This document shows, in pieces, positions 8,876 to 17,524 of a DNA stretch of 64,000 bases (positions are counted from its first letter, which is position 1; each line of letters begins with the position of its first letter). This DNA is from UBA9160 sp035489755 (GTDB lineage Bacteria > Myxococcota_A > UBA9160), in NCBI GenBank assembly GCA_035489755.1, contig DATGZK010000021.1, positions 124,001 to 188,000 on the forward strand, given 5' to 3'. Made by a program: the position numbers and the translations under genes. The notes beneath the pieces are model-generated. The model had not been told where the DNA came from, did no database searches, and saw nothing but the letters and a program-made list of their open reading frames with translations.

Positions 8876-9265
8876 TCAGCGTTGCCGGGGCGGATGGGAA
8901 ACTTCGAGCTTCTGGGCCACCACGCGCTCGAGATGGGAGAGCACGTCCTCTCGCCACGGACCTTGGTCGGCTGCCCCGGCCCGGATGCGGCGGACCAGCT
9001 CTTCGTTGCGCTGCGTAAGACCCGCGCGCTGGGCCGCGAGCGTCTCCGGAAGCGGCAATGCCTCGCCGAGTAGACTCGAGAGCCCCTCCCACTCGCTCCG
9101 CAGGTGCCCCTCCTGCGTCTCGAGCTCGCGGGCCACGATGGCGACCACGTTCGCGGCGACGCGGGCATGAAATCGGTGAACACCGTCGAGGGCCGGCACG
9201 ACGTCGCCTTCGAGGAAGCGCTCCACCGCGCGCAAGAGCTCGACGGCATCGGGTCGGTCGTTCAT
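8876..9265 (-). CDS. DUF6285 (LvaB-like) small protein
   Basis: 129 residues. The pattern DAVELLRAVERFLEGDVVPALDG, then FHARVAANVVAIVARELE, then a charged helix pair is the DUF6285 signature. In Pseudomonas the homologue LvaB forms a complex with the APH-like kinase LvaA and is needed to phosphorylate 4-hydroxyacyl-CoA (family knowledge). Here its ATG overlaps the kinase stop by four bases (ATGA), which implies translational coupling and a physical partnership. It is predicted all-helical and cytosolic, with no catalytic motif of its own. Confidence 0.82.
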   Translation of the reverse strand: MNDRPDAVELLRAVERFLEGDVVPALDGVHRFHARVAANVVAIVARELETQEGHLRSEWEGLSSLLGEALPLPETLAAQRAGLTQRNEELVRRIRAGAADQGPWREDVLSHLERVVAQKLEVSHPPRQR

Positions 9266-10335
9266 GCCTTCTCCCGCATGAGGCGCAAGAGCTCGTCTTC
9301 CGATTCCGCGGTGCGCCGGCCAAGCGACGCGAGCTCGACGCTCTGCACCTTCCCATCGAGGAAGGCCCGAGACTGGTTAAGCCAGACGACGGCGATACGG
9401 AAGTTCGCGGCCACCTCCCAAAACCGCAGCGCCGAGGGGTCCACCTTCTCACCGCCGGCCGCCTCGTAGGCGCCCACCAGCTCTTCGCGCGTACCAATGC
9501 CGCCCACCGGCAAGGCATCGCTCCCAAACCGCCAGGTGCGGGCGCACAGCCAGGCCAGGTCCTCGAGGGGATCTCCCACGTGCGAAAGCTCCCAATCGAG
9601 GACGGAGCGCAGACCCTCGCCATCAAAGATCACGTTTCCGATGCGAAAGTCGCCGTGAACCACAGTGCGCCGGTTGCGGGCGGGGATGCGGGCCAGGAGC
9701 CAGCGCTCCGCGAGTTCGAGCACGGGATGGGGCTCGAGCGCCAGCGTGCGCGCACGCTCGGCAGTCGACACCACATCCGCGCGCCCCGGCAAGACATCCG
9801 CAGGTGTCGCCGGGAGACCCGCGAGCGCGGGATCCGCGGGGTCGAGGGAGTGGATGCGGGCGAGCGTGGCTCCCAGTTGCGCGGTCATGACGCGTCTTGC
9901 TGTCGCGAACTGCGCGTCCCGCAGGAGTCGGCGAGCCAGCGTTTCTCCGGGAACACGCTCCATGAGAAAGCACGGCGAACCCGTCGTCTCACCCGTCGCA
10001 TCACAGAAGAGGACCCGCGGAACCGGAACGCCCGCGCTGGCGGCCGCGCGCAGCAGCCGAAACTCGAGCCCGCGGTCCGATTCACCCACGCGGCCGGGGG
10101 GATCGCGCCGCAGCACGAGGGCAAGCCGCTCACCCCCGATCTCCACATCGAGGGACCACAGCTCGCGCGAAGCCCCACCCGCCATGCGCCGCAGATCATG
10201 GAGGTGCACCGCTCCGGGCGTTTCACCGCGCGCGCGCGCGATGAGGGTGCAGAGACGGGCGCCGAGCTCCCCGGCAGCGCGCGCCGCGGAGCGCCCAGGA
10301 GCCTCATCCGTGCCTTGAGGCGGGGACGTCGCCAT
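9262..10335 (-). CDS. APH-family kinase (LvaA/ACAD10-type hydroxyacyl-CoA kinase)
   Basis: 357 residues with the aminoglycoside-phosphotransferase fold. LALVLRRDPPG is the nucleotide-binding lobe, FLMERVPGETLA the hinge, VVHGDFRIGNVIF the Brenner catalytic loop, and VLDWELSHVGDPLEDLAWL the metal-binding Asp segment. The DWELSHVGDPLEDLA wording is that of the ACAD10/ACAD11/LvaA branch, not of drug-resistance enzymes. It probably phosphorylates the 4-hydroxyl of hydroxyacyl-CoA. It overlaps the DUF6285 gene by four bases and lies 107 bases after an acyl-CoA dehydrogenase. It should not be read as an antibiotic-resistance gene. Confidence 0.87.
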   Translation of the reverse strand: MATSPPQGTDEAPGRSAARAAGELGARLCTLIARARGETPGAVHLHDLRRMAGGASRELWSLDVEIGGERLALVLRRDPPGRVGESDRGLEFRLLRAAASAGVPVPRVLFCDATGETTGSPCFLMERVPGETLARRLLRDAQFATARRVMTAQLGATLARIHSLDPADPALAGLPATPADVLPGRADVVSTAERARTLALEPHPVLELAERWLLARIPARNRRTVVHGDFRIGNVIFDGEGLRSVLDWELSHVGDPLEDLAWLCARTWRFGSDALPVGGIGTREELVGAYEAAGGEKVDPSALRFWEVAANFRIAVVWLNQSRAFLDGKVQSVELASLGRRTAESEDELLRLMREKA

Positions 10336-10442
10336 CTGGCGGCACAGGGTATCGCAACGAAGAGGTCAAACCCGGCGAGATTTCGGCCGATGAGAGGAGT
10401 CGGGGGCGGGGGATGGGAGCTGGAGGCAGGGACCCGAGGGAG

Positions 10443-11648
10443 CTAGCGGCGCACGCGTGTGGGGTCACGCGCGAGATCCTTTGTCAGGTTCTTGTGATGG
10501 GCCTCGAGCGTTCCGCCTCCGATTTCAAGGAGCTTGGCATCCCGCCACAGCCGCTCGACCGCGTACTCGCCCATGTAGCCATACCCGCCGAGAACCTGGA
10601 TCGCACTATCCGCTGCGCGCTTCCCCACCTGCGCGGCGAAGAGCTTGGTCGCGTCCGCGTCGATGCGCTGTCCCGTCGCGCGCAGGTCCATGCGTCTTGC
10701 CGTGTCGTAGACATAGGTTCTCGCGGCTCGGAATTCGGCGAAGCTCTCCGCGATGTAGCGCTGAATCTGGCCGTGCTCGCGCAGGGGCTTCCCGAAGGTC
10801 TTGCGCTCGTTCGCGTAGCGGACCATCACTTCGATGCAGCGCTGCGCGATTCCCAGCGACATCGCAGCGAGTGTGAGCCGCTCCACTTCGAGGTTCCGCA
10901 TCATGTGCAGCGTCCCCTCCCCCTCTTCACCGAGCCGGTGCGAGAGGGGAACCCGCACGCCCTCAAACACGAGCTCGGCGGTGAAGGATGCCCGCATGCC
11001 AAGCTTGTCCTTCCACTTTTGGCCGAGACGAAAGCCGGGCATTCCCTTCTCGACCAAGAAGGAGCTGATTCGCTCGGGAGCCGTCGCGGCATAGACGATG
11101 AAAACATCCCCGAGCGTGTGCTCGTCGATTCCCCCGTTCGTGATGAAGGTCTTGACGCCGTCGAGGACGTAGCCCTCGCCAGATCGGACGGCGCGCGTGC
11201 GAAGGGCGAGGACGTCTGTTCCCACCGCGGGCTCGGTCATGCACAGCCCGCCGATCTTCGCGCCGCTCGCGGCATCGGGCAGGATCTGTTTTTTCTGAAG
11301 CTCGTTGCCGTTCACGGCGAGGTTCTGTGCGAAGAGAACCGCATGCGCCAGCACCGCGAGCGTAAAGCCCGGGTCGGAGCTGGCGAGCGCCTCGCACACC
11401 TGCACCGCGGCGGTCGCGTCGAGCCCCGCGCCTCCGTATTCCTCGGGCAAGGTCACGCCGAGCAGTCCCAGCTCGCCGGCGCGCCGGAAGAGGGCAAGGT
11501 TGAAGCTCTCGCTGCGGTCATGCGCCGCGGCTTGCGGCTCGACCTCGCGGGCGACGAACTCATGGAGCGTCTGCGCCAGGAGGGCGTGCTCGGGCGTCGG
11601 GAGGAAAAGATCGAACTCGCGAAAAGACTCGCTCCGCCTCTCACTCAT
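10443..11648 (-). CDS. Acyl-CoA dehydrogenase, isovaleryl-CoA-dehydrogenase-like
   Basis: 401 residues from ATG at 11648. The frame remains open to 11894, but that stretch overlaps the divergent GT4 gene. FAD/substrate motifs: GLCMTEPAVGTDVLALRTRA, KTFITNGGIDEHTLGDVFIV, GQKWKDKLGMRAS. The base is probably the Glu of LEVERLTLAAMSLG, as in isovaleryl-CoA dehydrogenase, because the usual YEGT site reads IGGGTLEAHH. It catalyses alpha,beta-dehydrogenation of a branched acyl-CoA, passing electrons to ETF. It is first in the minus-strand run leading into the kinase, DUF6285 and hydratase genes. Confidence 0.9.
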   Translation of the reverse strand: MSERRSESFREFDLFLPTPEHALLAQTLHEFVAREVEPQAAAHDRSESFNLALFRRAGELGLLGVTLPEEYGGAGLDATAAVQVCEALASSDPGFTLAVLAHAVLFAQNLAVNGNELQKKQILPDAASGAKIGGLCMTEPAVGTDVLALRTRAVRSGEGYVLDGVKTFITNGGIDEHTLGDVFIVYAATAPERISSFLVEKGMPGFRLGQKWKDKLGMRASFTAELVFEGVRVPLSHRLGEEGEGTLHMMRNLEVERLTLAAMSLGIAQRCIEVMVRYANERKTFGKPLREHGQIQRYIAESFAEFRAARTYVYDTARRMDLRATGQRIDADATKLFAAQVGKRAADSAIQVLGGYGYMGEYAVERLWRDAKLLEIGGGTLEAHHKNLTKDLARDPTRVRR

Positions 11649-11674
11649 CGGGCTCAAGTCTACCGGGAGAGGGC

Positions 11675-12811
11675 ATGAGCCGCCCCCGCATCCTTGTGCT
11701 GACGAAGACGACGGCGCTGGGCGGCGCCGAGCGACTCTTGATGAACGCGCTCCCGCACCTTGACCGCGAGCGGTTTGACTATCGCCTCGCGGCGTTTGAC
11801 GACTCCGGTCCCCTTGCGCTTGCCTGGCGTCTCGAGGGCCTCCCCGTGGAGAGGATGCCAGCGGGGCACAGATCGCTCCCCGGTCCGCGCACACTCATCA
11901 CCCTGCGCCGCACGCTTACCCGCGATGGGATCGATCTCGTGCACGCACACCTCCCCGTCCCCGGCGCACTCGCGCGCCTTGCGACCCGCGGCCTCGCAAC
12001 GCGCCTTGTCTACACCGAGCACAACACGCTCGATATGTACCGGCCTGCAACGCGCTGGCTCAATGCCGCGACCTACGGCTGGCAGAACGCCGTGGTCGCG
12101 GTCTCCGAGCGCGTCCGAGAAAGCGCGGTCCGCCACGTCGGGCGCCGCGCACTCCCACGCTCGCGAGTGATTGCGAATGGGATTGACCCCGAGGAGCTCG
12201 ACCGCGCGGCGGCGCATGCACCCGATCCTGCGCCACCCGTCCTTTTGGGCGACGCCTTCCGCGTCCTCGTGCCCGCGACACTCGAGCGTCGGAAGGGCCA
12301 GGACATTCTGCTTGAAGCCGTAGCGGCGCTCGCGAAGAGGGCCTCGCGCATGGCACCCGTGCACGCGTGGCTCGCGGGGGAGGGCGCCTTGCGAGGTGTG
12401 CTCGAGACAAAGGCGCGCCGGCTCGGCGTCGCCGAGCGCATCCACTTCCTCGGCCACCGGAGCGACGTCTTCGCACTCATGCGCTGCGCCGATGTCGTCG
12501 CCCTGCCCTCGCGCTTCGAGGGCCACCCGCTCGCCCTTCTCGAGGCCATGGCGCTCGGCAAGGCGGTGGTGGCAAGCGCAGTGGGGGGCGTTCCCGAAAC
12601 GGTGCGGGACGGCGAGACGGGTCTTCTCGTACCCCGTGGCGACGCAAGAGCCCTCGCCTGCGCACTCGAGCGGCTGCGGGCCGATGGGGCCCTTCGGACG
12701 CGACTTGGCGCCGCGGCGGCCCGGGAGGTACGGGCCCGTTACCACGTTCGCGAAACCGTAGCCGCGCTCGAGGACGTCTATCGCCGTTGCCTTCAGCCTG
12801 GAAACGCCTAG
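11675..12811 (+). CDS. Glycosyltransferase family 4 (GT-B) protein
   Basis: 378 residues, with GGGAGAGGG just before ATG 11675. The N-terminal GT-B motif is TKTTALGGAERLLMNALPHL, and VVAVSERVRE ends the first domain. The nucleotide-sugar domain has LVPATLERRKGQDILLEAV, FLGHRSDVFALMRCADVVALPSRFEGHPLALLEAMALGKAVVA (the EX7E-type motif) and GETGLLVPRGD. It adds a sugar from a nucleotide donor to a lipid-linked or other acceptor on the cytoplasmic side. It is isolated from the main polysaccharide locus, divergent from the dehydrogenase and convergent with the DUF3467 gene. Confidence 0.9.
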   Translation: MSRPRILVLTKTTALGGAERLLMNALPHLDRERFDYRLAAFDDSGPLALAWRLEGLPVERMPAGHRSLPGPRTLITLRRTLTRDGIDLVHAHLPVPGALARLATRGLATRLVYTEHNTLDMYRPATRWLNAATYGWQNAVVAVSERVRESAVRHVGRRALPRSRVIANGIDPEELDRAAAHAPDPAPPVLLGDAFRVLVPATLERRKGQDILLEAVAALAKRASRMAPVHAWLAGEGALRGVLETKARRLGVAERIHFLGHRSDVFALMRCADVVALPSRFEGHPLALLEAMALGKAVVASAVGGVPETVRDGETGLLVPRGDARALACALERLRADGALRTRLGAAAAREVRARYHVRETVAALEDVYRRCLQPGNA

Positions 12812-12840
12812 CTCGAGACCCGCCCAGAGCCCCGCCGTCG

Positions 12841-13104
12841 TTATTGCATGCTCGACACAGGGGGCGTCGACGGCCGGATCGATCCAAAGCGCGCTTCGAA
12901 CTTACCGACGTTGTCCGCCAGGGCCTCGAGCATGGCCTTCGCATGCTCGGGACTCGTCACAAGCCGGCCCACGAGACTCGCCGGAGCTCCGGCCTCGCCG
13001 GTGAACTGCGCAAGGTCGAAGAAAAACTCGCGCGGAGTGTGACTCACCTTCATCACATTGAAGTACTGAGCCGGCGGCAGCGCCTGCAGCTTGGGATCCG
13101 TCAT
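12841..13104 (-). CDS. DUF3467 domain protein
   Basis: 87 residues. The core, YFNVMKVSHTPREFFFDLAQF, LVGRLVTSPEHAKAMLEALADN and KFEARFGSI, is the DUF3467 pattern found in many Gram-negative genomes. The function of this family is unknown. It is small, soluble and mixed alpha/beta, without membrane segment or metal motif. It lies 31 bases after the start of the region downstream of the alpha/beta hydrolase gene on the same strand, and may be cotranscribed with it. Confidence 0.8.
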   Translation of the reverse strand: MTDPKLQALPPAQYFNVMKVSHTPREFFFDLAQFTGEAGAPASLVGRLVTSPEHAKAMLEALADNVGKFEARFGSIRPSTPPVSSMQ

Positions 13105-13135
13105 TCAATCCCCTTCTGGTGTGCGGACAGGAGGC

Positions 13136-14026
13136 TCACGGTCGGGGCGCCCCGAGAAAATCAAGGATGGCATCGTTCACGAGTCGTGGACGTTCGAGAT
13201 GCAGGAAGTGACCGGCTTCATCCACGACGACCTTGCGCAGCCCTTTCGCAAATCCGCTCTCCATGCCCCGTGCGGCCTCGACGCCCACGCACCCGTCCTT
13301 TGTACCGTGGAGGTGGAGCGTTTCGACGGGCACTTCCGCGCTCACGATGCGCAGCTGATCTCCCGCGAGCTGCGGGTCCTGGCGCGCGGGATCGAAGGTT
13401 GCGCGGTAGTAGCCGAGGGCCGCGGCCAAGACTCCGGGGCTGCGGAAGCAGCGCTTTAGGGCCTCGCGATCTTCGGTCTCTGGAACAAAGCCCGGCGACC
13501 AGTCCTCCCAGATCCGGTCCAAAAACGCGAAGTCGTGGGCAGCGACGGCGGCATCGGCGAATGGCGACTGGAAGAAGAACATGTACCACGATCGCTTTTG
13601 CTGGTCGTAGCTGGTTGCGAGAGCGACTCCCAGGGTCCGGTGCGGAACGGCGAGCGTCACGAGCTTGCGCACGCGCTCGGGCCGAAGGATCGCGGCGCCC
13701 GTCGCCGCGATCGCGCCCCAGTCGTGACCCACGAGGGCCGCGCGCGCTTGCCCGAAGGCCTCGATGAGGGCGAGTGCGTCGTGCGCGAGAACTGCGCTTT
13801 GATACCGCCCGTCGGCCGGAGCCTCGGTCGGCGCATAGCCGCGCATCCATGGCGCGACCGCGTGGTATCCGACGCTCGCGAGCGCGGGCAGAAGGTGACG
13901 GAAGGTGACGGCAGTGTCGGGAAAGCCGTGGAGGCAAAGAGCGAGGGGCGAGTCGGAACTCCCGGCCTCAAGGGTCGCAAACTCAAGCCCATTGGCGCGA
14001 ACGCGCCCCTCCCGGAGTCCCTTCAC
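13136..14026 (-). CDS. Alpha/beta hydrolase, epoxide-hydrolase-like
   Basis: 296 residues from a GTG start preceded by GGCAGG. Motifs: the oxyanion region LCLHGFPDTAVTFR, the nucleophile elbow LVGHDWGAIAATGAA with Asp as nucleophile (the epoxide-hydrolase/dehalogenase type, in place of the GxSxG of esterases), and the C-terminal VVDEAGHFLHLERP with the catalytic His. A cap domain occupies about residues 130-215 (SWYMFFFQSPFAD... FDRIWEDWSPG). It is probably a cytosolic epoxide hydrolase or haloalkane-dehalogenase relative. The substrate is unknown. Confidence 0.87.
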   Translation of the reverse strand: MKGLREGRVRANGLEFATLEAGSSDSPLALCLHGFPDTAVTFRHLLPALASVGYHAVAPWMRGYAPTEAPADGRYQSAVLAHDALALIEAFGQARAALVGHDWGAIAATGAAILRPERVRKLVTLAVPHRTLGVALATSYDQQKRSWYMFFFQSPFADAAVAAHDFAFLDRIWEDWSPGFVPETEDREALKRCFRSPGVLAAALGYYRATFDPARQDPQLAGDQLRIVSAEVPVETLHLHGTKDGCVGVEAARGMESGFAKGLRKVVVDEAGHFLHLERPRLVNDAILDFLGAPRP

Positions 14027-14315
14027 CGGGAGCCTGCCGCGCGGCTGGGCTCGAGGGCGCGAAAGCCCAGCCCAGGGAGAGGGACGTCGCGGCTCAAGAC
14101 CGAAGAGACCTTCGTTCTCACAAATTCGGGGGTCGCCGGGTCAGGATCGCACGGGGAAAGATCGATCCCTCGCCTTCTCATGCGTCGGAGCTCCATCCGT
14201 CCCGAGTTCCTCGCGTATTGCATGCCCATGGCCGCGCGCGCTCGCGCGGAATCCGCAACCCCAAGACGAGGCGCCATTGTACGTGGCGCCCGTACCGCAG
14301 GTCGAGAGCGCGCGA

Positions 14316-14975
14316 CTAGGTGTGAGCGAGCGTGGACTGGACGAAGGCGAGGATCGACTCCCGGGAGGCTGCGGGCGTGCTGTGAAAGACGAGCCCAAAG
14401 TCCGGTACCAGTTGGTAGGCAACCTCGGCCTGGGTCACGATCGTTCCAGCGCGAGGGAGAAGGAACTCGATCTCTACCTGCGTGCCGAGAGGCACCGGCT
14501 CCGGGCTTCGCAGGAGGCAGCCGTTCTCCGACAAGGAGAGCACGGAGCCCCGCCACTCGTGCCCGTTGCGGCGGCAGCGTGCGGGCAGATGCGTCGGCAC
14601 CCGCGGAGTCGCCCGCGGCGTCTCCTCGAGCGCTTCCTGAACGAGGCGATAGAGGTCGTGAAGGCCCGCGGGCCGCTTGGCGGCACCGATAATCCGCGGG
14701 TCCACACCGGTTATGCCCTGACGGCCGGTCAGCACGATCATCGGAATCGGCTCCCCATCCTCTTCCATGTCCTCGGGCACCTCTCCGAGACGCCGTTCGT
14801 CCACGATTCGCAGCTCCGGTCTGCGGGTTGCCCAGGACGGAGGCAGCTCGGGCACCTCCTCGATCGGGACAATCCAAAAGCCCATCTTCGCGAGGATTGC
14901 CCGGGCGAGGGGCGCGTAGGCTTCAGGGTGCGCATAGGAGACGACGAGACGACGCGGGCTGGGCCGGATCTGCAT
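14316..14975 (-). CDS. PilZ-domain protein with receiver-like N-terminus
   Basis: About 219 residues from ATG 14975. An in-frame ATG at 15002 is an alternative, and neither has a strong ribosome-binding site. The N-terminal half (RRLVVSYAHPEAYAPLARAILAKMGF ... PIPMIVLTGRQGITGV) has the alternating strand/helix order of a response-regulator receiver, but a clear phospho-acceptor Asp is not obvious. The C-terminal half starts RVPTHLPARCRRNGHEWRGSVLSLSENGCLL and continues with strands ending FGLVFHS, matching PilZ. The RxxxR and SxxG parts of the c-di-GMP site read RATPRVP and LSENG, a plausible match. It is divergent from a PAS-domain gene. Confidence 0.75.
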   Translation of the reverse strand: MQIRPSPRRLVVSYAHPEAYAPLARAILAKMGFWIVPIEEVPELPPSWATRRPELRIVDERRLGEVPEDMEEDGEPIPMIVLTGRQGITGVDPRIIGAAKRPAGLHDLYRLVQEALEETPRATPRVPTHLPARCRRNGHEWRGSVLSLSENGCLLRSPEPVPLGTQVEIEFLLPRAGTIVTQAEVAYQLVPDFGLVFHSTPAASRESILAFVQSTLAHT

Positions 14976-15123
14976 GAGGGCTTCTATCGGCGCTCGTCCC
15001 ATGCAGATTGAGTGGCCCGGTGCGTGCGAGACGTGACAGGACAGTGCAGATCCGCGCCACATCCTCTCGCTCTTTTAAGGAGTTGCGCGGCTGCATGCGC
15101 AGCGCCTGCACCACGGAGGGCCC

Positions 15124-15879
15124 ATGCGCGAGGGTGTGGTACAAACTGCACGCATGGGTGCGGTGACACAGGATCCGGAGCTCGCGGCCTGGCTCGTGAT
15201 GCGACGCGGAGAGATTGAGCGCGCTCTCGCGGCGCGCCTTGGCGAGAGTGCGCCTCGGGCCGCTGCGCCGGAGACGGAGGCGCTGCGACGCTTTCGCAGC
15301 TTTGCCGCCTCGTCTCTCGAAAAGGGGCGTCCGCCAGCACCTGCACTCGACGGCATCCACGCGGACGAGGCACGCGTCGGGCGCCTGCTCGGTGCGTGGT
15401 CGGAGGCGGCCGCCGAAGTAGCAGGCGAGCGCGGAGAAGCGGTAAGACGCGCGCTCGCGCCGCTCGTGACGGGCTTCCGCGCAGCGCTGCGCACGACGCA
15501 GCCCGCCCGGCGGGCAAGCGGCGCGCCCCGCGCAAACCGCCGCGCGGTGGTCGCGGCAATCGACCGCGTGGCGGACCTATTCCTCGCCATCGACGCCACG
15601 AACGGTCATATCGTCGATGCCAATCCCGCCGCTGGCGCCCTCCTGCGCCTTGCACGAGACGCGCTCCTCGATGCCGAGGTGCTGCGCTTCGTCCCAGAAG
15701 CCGAGCACGGGCGCTGGGCTACCGAACTCGAGGCGATCTCGGAGGGTGCCGAGCCCCGCCGCTTCAGCACCCGCATGCGTGACGGCGCAGGCACTGAGGT
15801 ACGGGTGGATGCAGCGATTACGCGCTATGCGACGCGGGAGCGCACGCTTGCGCTCTTCGTCCTGCGGGTCGAGACCTGA
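15124..15879 (+). CDS. PAS-domain protein without output domain
   Basis: 251 residues. GGAGGG lies three bases before ATG 15124; ATG 15154 is an alternative. The first ~130 residues are helical and Ala/Arg/Glu-rich and are not recognised. A PAS fold follows: AIDRVADLFLAIDATNGHIVDANPAAGALL, LLDAEVLRFVPEAEHGRW and ending RTLALFVLRVET. There is no kinase, cyclase or HTH module, so it would act as a stand-alone sensor or adaptor. It is divergent from the PilZ protein and ends directly against the convergent dienelactone hydrolase gene. Confidence 0.72.
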   Translation: MREGVVQTARMGAVTQDPELAAWLVMRRGEIERALAARLGESAPRAAAPETEALRRFRSFAASSLEKGRPPAPALDGIHADEARVGRLLGAWSEAAAEVAGERGEAVRRALAPLVTGFRAALRTTQPARRASGAPRANRRAVVAAIDRVADLFLAIDATNGHIVDANPAAGALLRLARDALLDAEVLRFVPEAEHGRWATELEAISEGAEPRRFSTRMRDGAGTEVRVDAAITRYATRERTLALFVLRVET

Positions 15880-16584
15880 TTAGCGCAGGGATCGCCCGAA
15901 CCAGTCCAACATCCGCTGCCACGCATCCGCCGCAGGCTCCGGCCGGAAGGCTTGCGCGCGCGTCTCGTTGAGGAAGGCATGGCCGCAGCCCGGGTAGATC
16001 CGGACTTCCGATGCCACAGCTCCTCGTGCGAGGCTCCCCTCCAACTGTTTCACATCCTCGAGTGGGATGAACTCGTCGCTATCGCCGAAGATGCCGAGCA
16101 GCGGACAACGCAAGTCGCCGATGGCGTGGAGGGGATCGCGCGGTTTCTTCACGGGATCGAGGTCCGGAGACGAAAGGATCCCGTGCTGATAGGAGAGGAT
16201 GCCGTAGAAGGTAACGGCCGCGGCGAGACCCCGGCACGCGCATGCGGCAAGGAGGGCGTAGGTACCGCCAATGCAAAAGCCGGCAACTCCCACACCTCCG
16301 CCGCCGACGGCGGGATCTGCACCCAGGAAGTCGATAGCCGCCTGCACGTCTTCAAGAACCGCTGGGTCGGAAAGGCTCCGCATCCACTTGCCCGGATTTG
16401 CGATCTTGACCTCGCGCCGGTAGAGGTCGAGGGCGAGCGCTGCAAATCCCGCCTGCGCGAGTCGGCGCGCAAACTCTCGGTACAATTCGCTGAGCCCCCA
16501 GACGTCATGGATGATCACGACTCCAGGATGCGTTCCTGTGTCGGGCCGAGCGAGGAAGCCCAAGGGAACGGCTTGGCTTTTCAT
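15880..16584 (-). CDS. Dienelactone hydrolase family protein
   Basis: 234 residues from ATG 16584. The family pattern is complete: GVVIIHDVWGLSELYREFARRLA, GVGVAGFCIGGTYALLAA with Cys as nucleophile, LLGIFGDSDEFIP with the Asp, and YPGCGHAFLNETR with the His. The Cys-Asp-His triad defines carboxymethylenebutenolidase-like enzymes, which open lactone rings in aromatic degradation. Many members act on other esters, so the substrate is unknown. Its stop abuts the PAS gene stop, and it is divergent from the IMPase-family gene with only 23 bases between starts. Confidence 0.88.
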   Translation of the reverse strand: MKSQAVPLGFLARPDTGTHPGVVIIHDVWGLSELYREFARRLAQAGFAALALDLYRREVKIANPGKWMRSLSDPAVLEDVQAAIDFLGADPAVGGGGVGVAGFCIGGTYALLAACACRGLAAAVTFYGILSYQHGILSSPDLDPVKKPRDPLHAIGDLRCPLLGIFGDSDEFIPLEDVKQLEGSLARGAVASEVRIYPGCGHAFLNETRAQAFRPEPAADAWQRMLDWFGRSLR

Positions 16585-16607
16585 CACCGCGAGTATACTC
16601 GCGCGCG

Positions 16608-17432
16608 ATGCGGCAGCCCGGCGGTGAGTTTGCGCACGAGCTCGAGGTTGCACTCGCGGCTGCCGGTGAGGCAGCGGCGATCCTCTTGCGCCACTTTTCC
16701 AAACCCTCGGAGAGCTGGGAGAAGTCCAAGGACAACCCCGTCACCCATGCGGACCTCGAGGCCGACCGCGCCATCCGCGCCCGCCTTTGCCGTGCATTCC
16801 CGGAAGACGGGCTGCTCTCTGAAGAGACCGCAAGCGAACCCTCGCGCCATACTTGTCGACGTGCCTGGATCGTCGATCCCATGGACGGCACCAAGGAGTT
16901 CGTGGCGCGGATCCCGGAGTTTGCCGTGTCGATCGCGCTGGCCGAGGCGGGAGAGCCGGTAGTGGGGGTAGTGCTCAATCCCGCTGCGGGAGTGGTGATG
17001 CTGGGCTCGCGAGGGGGCGGGGCATGGCGAGCCCCCTGGGCAGGCGGGGAAATCGGTCCCCTCGCGCGCGTCGCGGTCTCGCGCTGCAGCCGCCTCTCCG
17101 ACGCGGTCGTGATCGCGAGTCGCACCGAGATCTCGCGCGGTCAGCTCGAACCCTATGCGAAGTGGTTTCGCGAAGTGCGTCCCATGGGCTCGATCGCATG
17201 GAAGCTGGCATGCGTCGCCTCGGGCCACGGCGACTTGAATATCTCCGTCGTCCCAAAGAGTGAGTGGGACGTCTGCGCGGGGGACCTCCTGGTGCGCGAA
17301 GCGGAAGGCGTCTACCTGAGCTTCGACGGTGTCCGGCGCATCTACAACCAGCCCGACCCGCGCATCGAGGAGGCAATGGCTGCCGGATCTCCCGCCCTCG
17401 TCGAGGCGTTTTGCCAAAGAGTGCGGGGCTAA
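16608..17432 (+). CDS. Inositol monophosphatase/CysQ family phosphatase
   Basis: 274 residues. Metal-site motifs are intact: PVTHADLEADRAI, LLSEET, WIVDPMDGTKEFVARIPEF and, near the C-terminus, EWDVCAGDLLVREAEG. The DPMDGTKEF wording is closer to 3'(2'),5'-bisphosphate nucleotidase (CysQ) than to inositol monophosphatases, which usually have DGTxNF. If CysQ, it would recycle PAP/PAPS in sulfate assimilation, fitting the sulfate operon 5 kb away. That link is inference. The enzyme is cytosolic or membrane-associated and Mg-dependent. Confidence 0.87.
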   Translation: MRQPGGEFAHELEVALAAAGEAAAILLRHFSKPSESWEKSKDNPVTHADLEADRAIRARLCRAFPEDGLLSEETASEPSRHTCRRAWIVDPMDGTKEFVARIPEFAVSIALAEAGEPVVGVVLNPAAGVVMLGSRGGGAWRAPWAGGEIGPLARVAVSRCSRLSDAVVIASRTEISRGQLEPYAKWFREVRPMGSIAWKLACVASGHGDLNISVVPKSEWDVCAGDLLVREAEGVYLSFDGVRRIYNQPDPRIEEAMAAGSPALVEAFCQRVRG

Positions 17433-17524
17433 ATCTTCTCCACCGGCTGCCCGGCCCACGCAATGCGCATGGCTCAGGCAGCGGCCGCGTCTTGCCGATC
17501 CTCTCTATTTGATGGGAGGGCCGC

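Noticed and set aside
9262..10335. Aminoglycoside-resistance gene
   Set aside because: The APH fold is present, but wording and partners match the ACAD10/LvaA metabolic branch.
14045..14070. Inverted repeat CTGGGCT...AGCCCAG upstream of the alpha/beta hydrolase
   Set aside because: The 12-base loop and lack of a T-run make a terminator unlikely, and such short GC repeats are common here.
13905..15011. 368-codon plus-strand frame across the PilZ gene
   Set aside because: It spans an intergenic gap and reads antisense to a recognisable PilZ domain.
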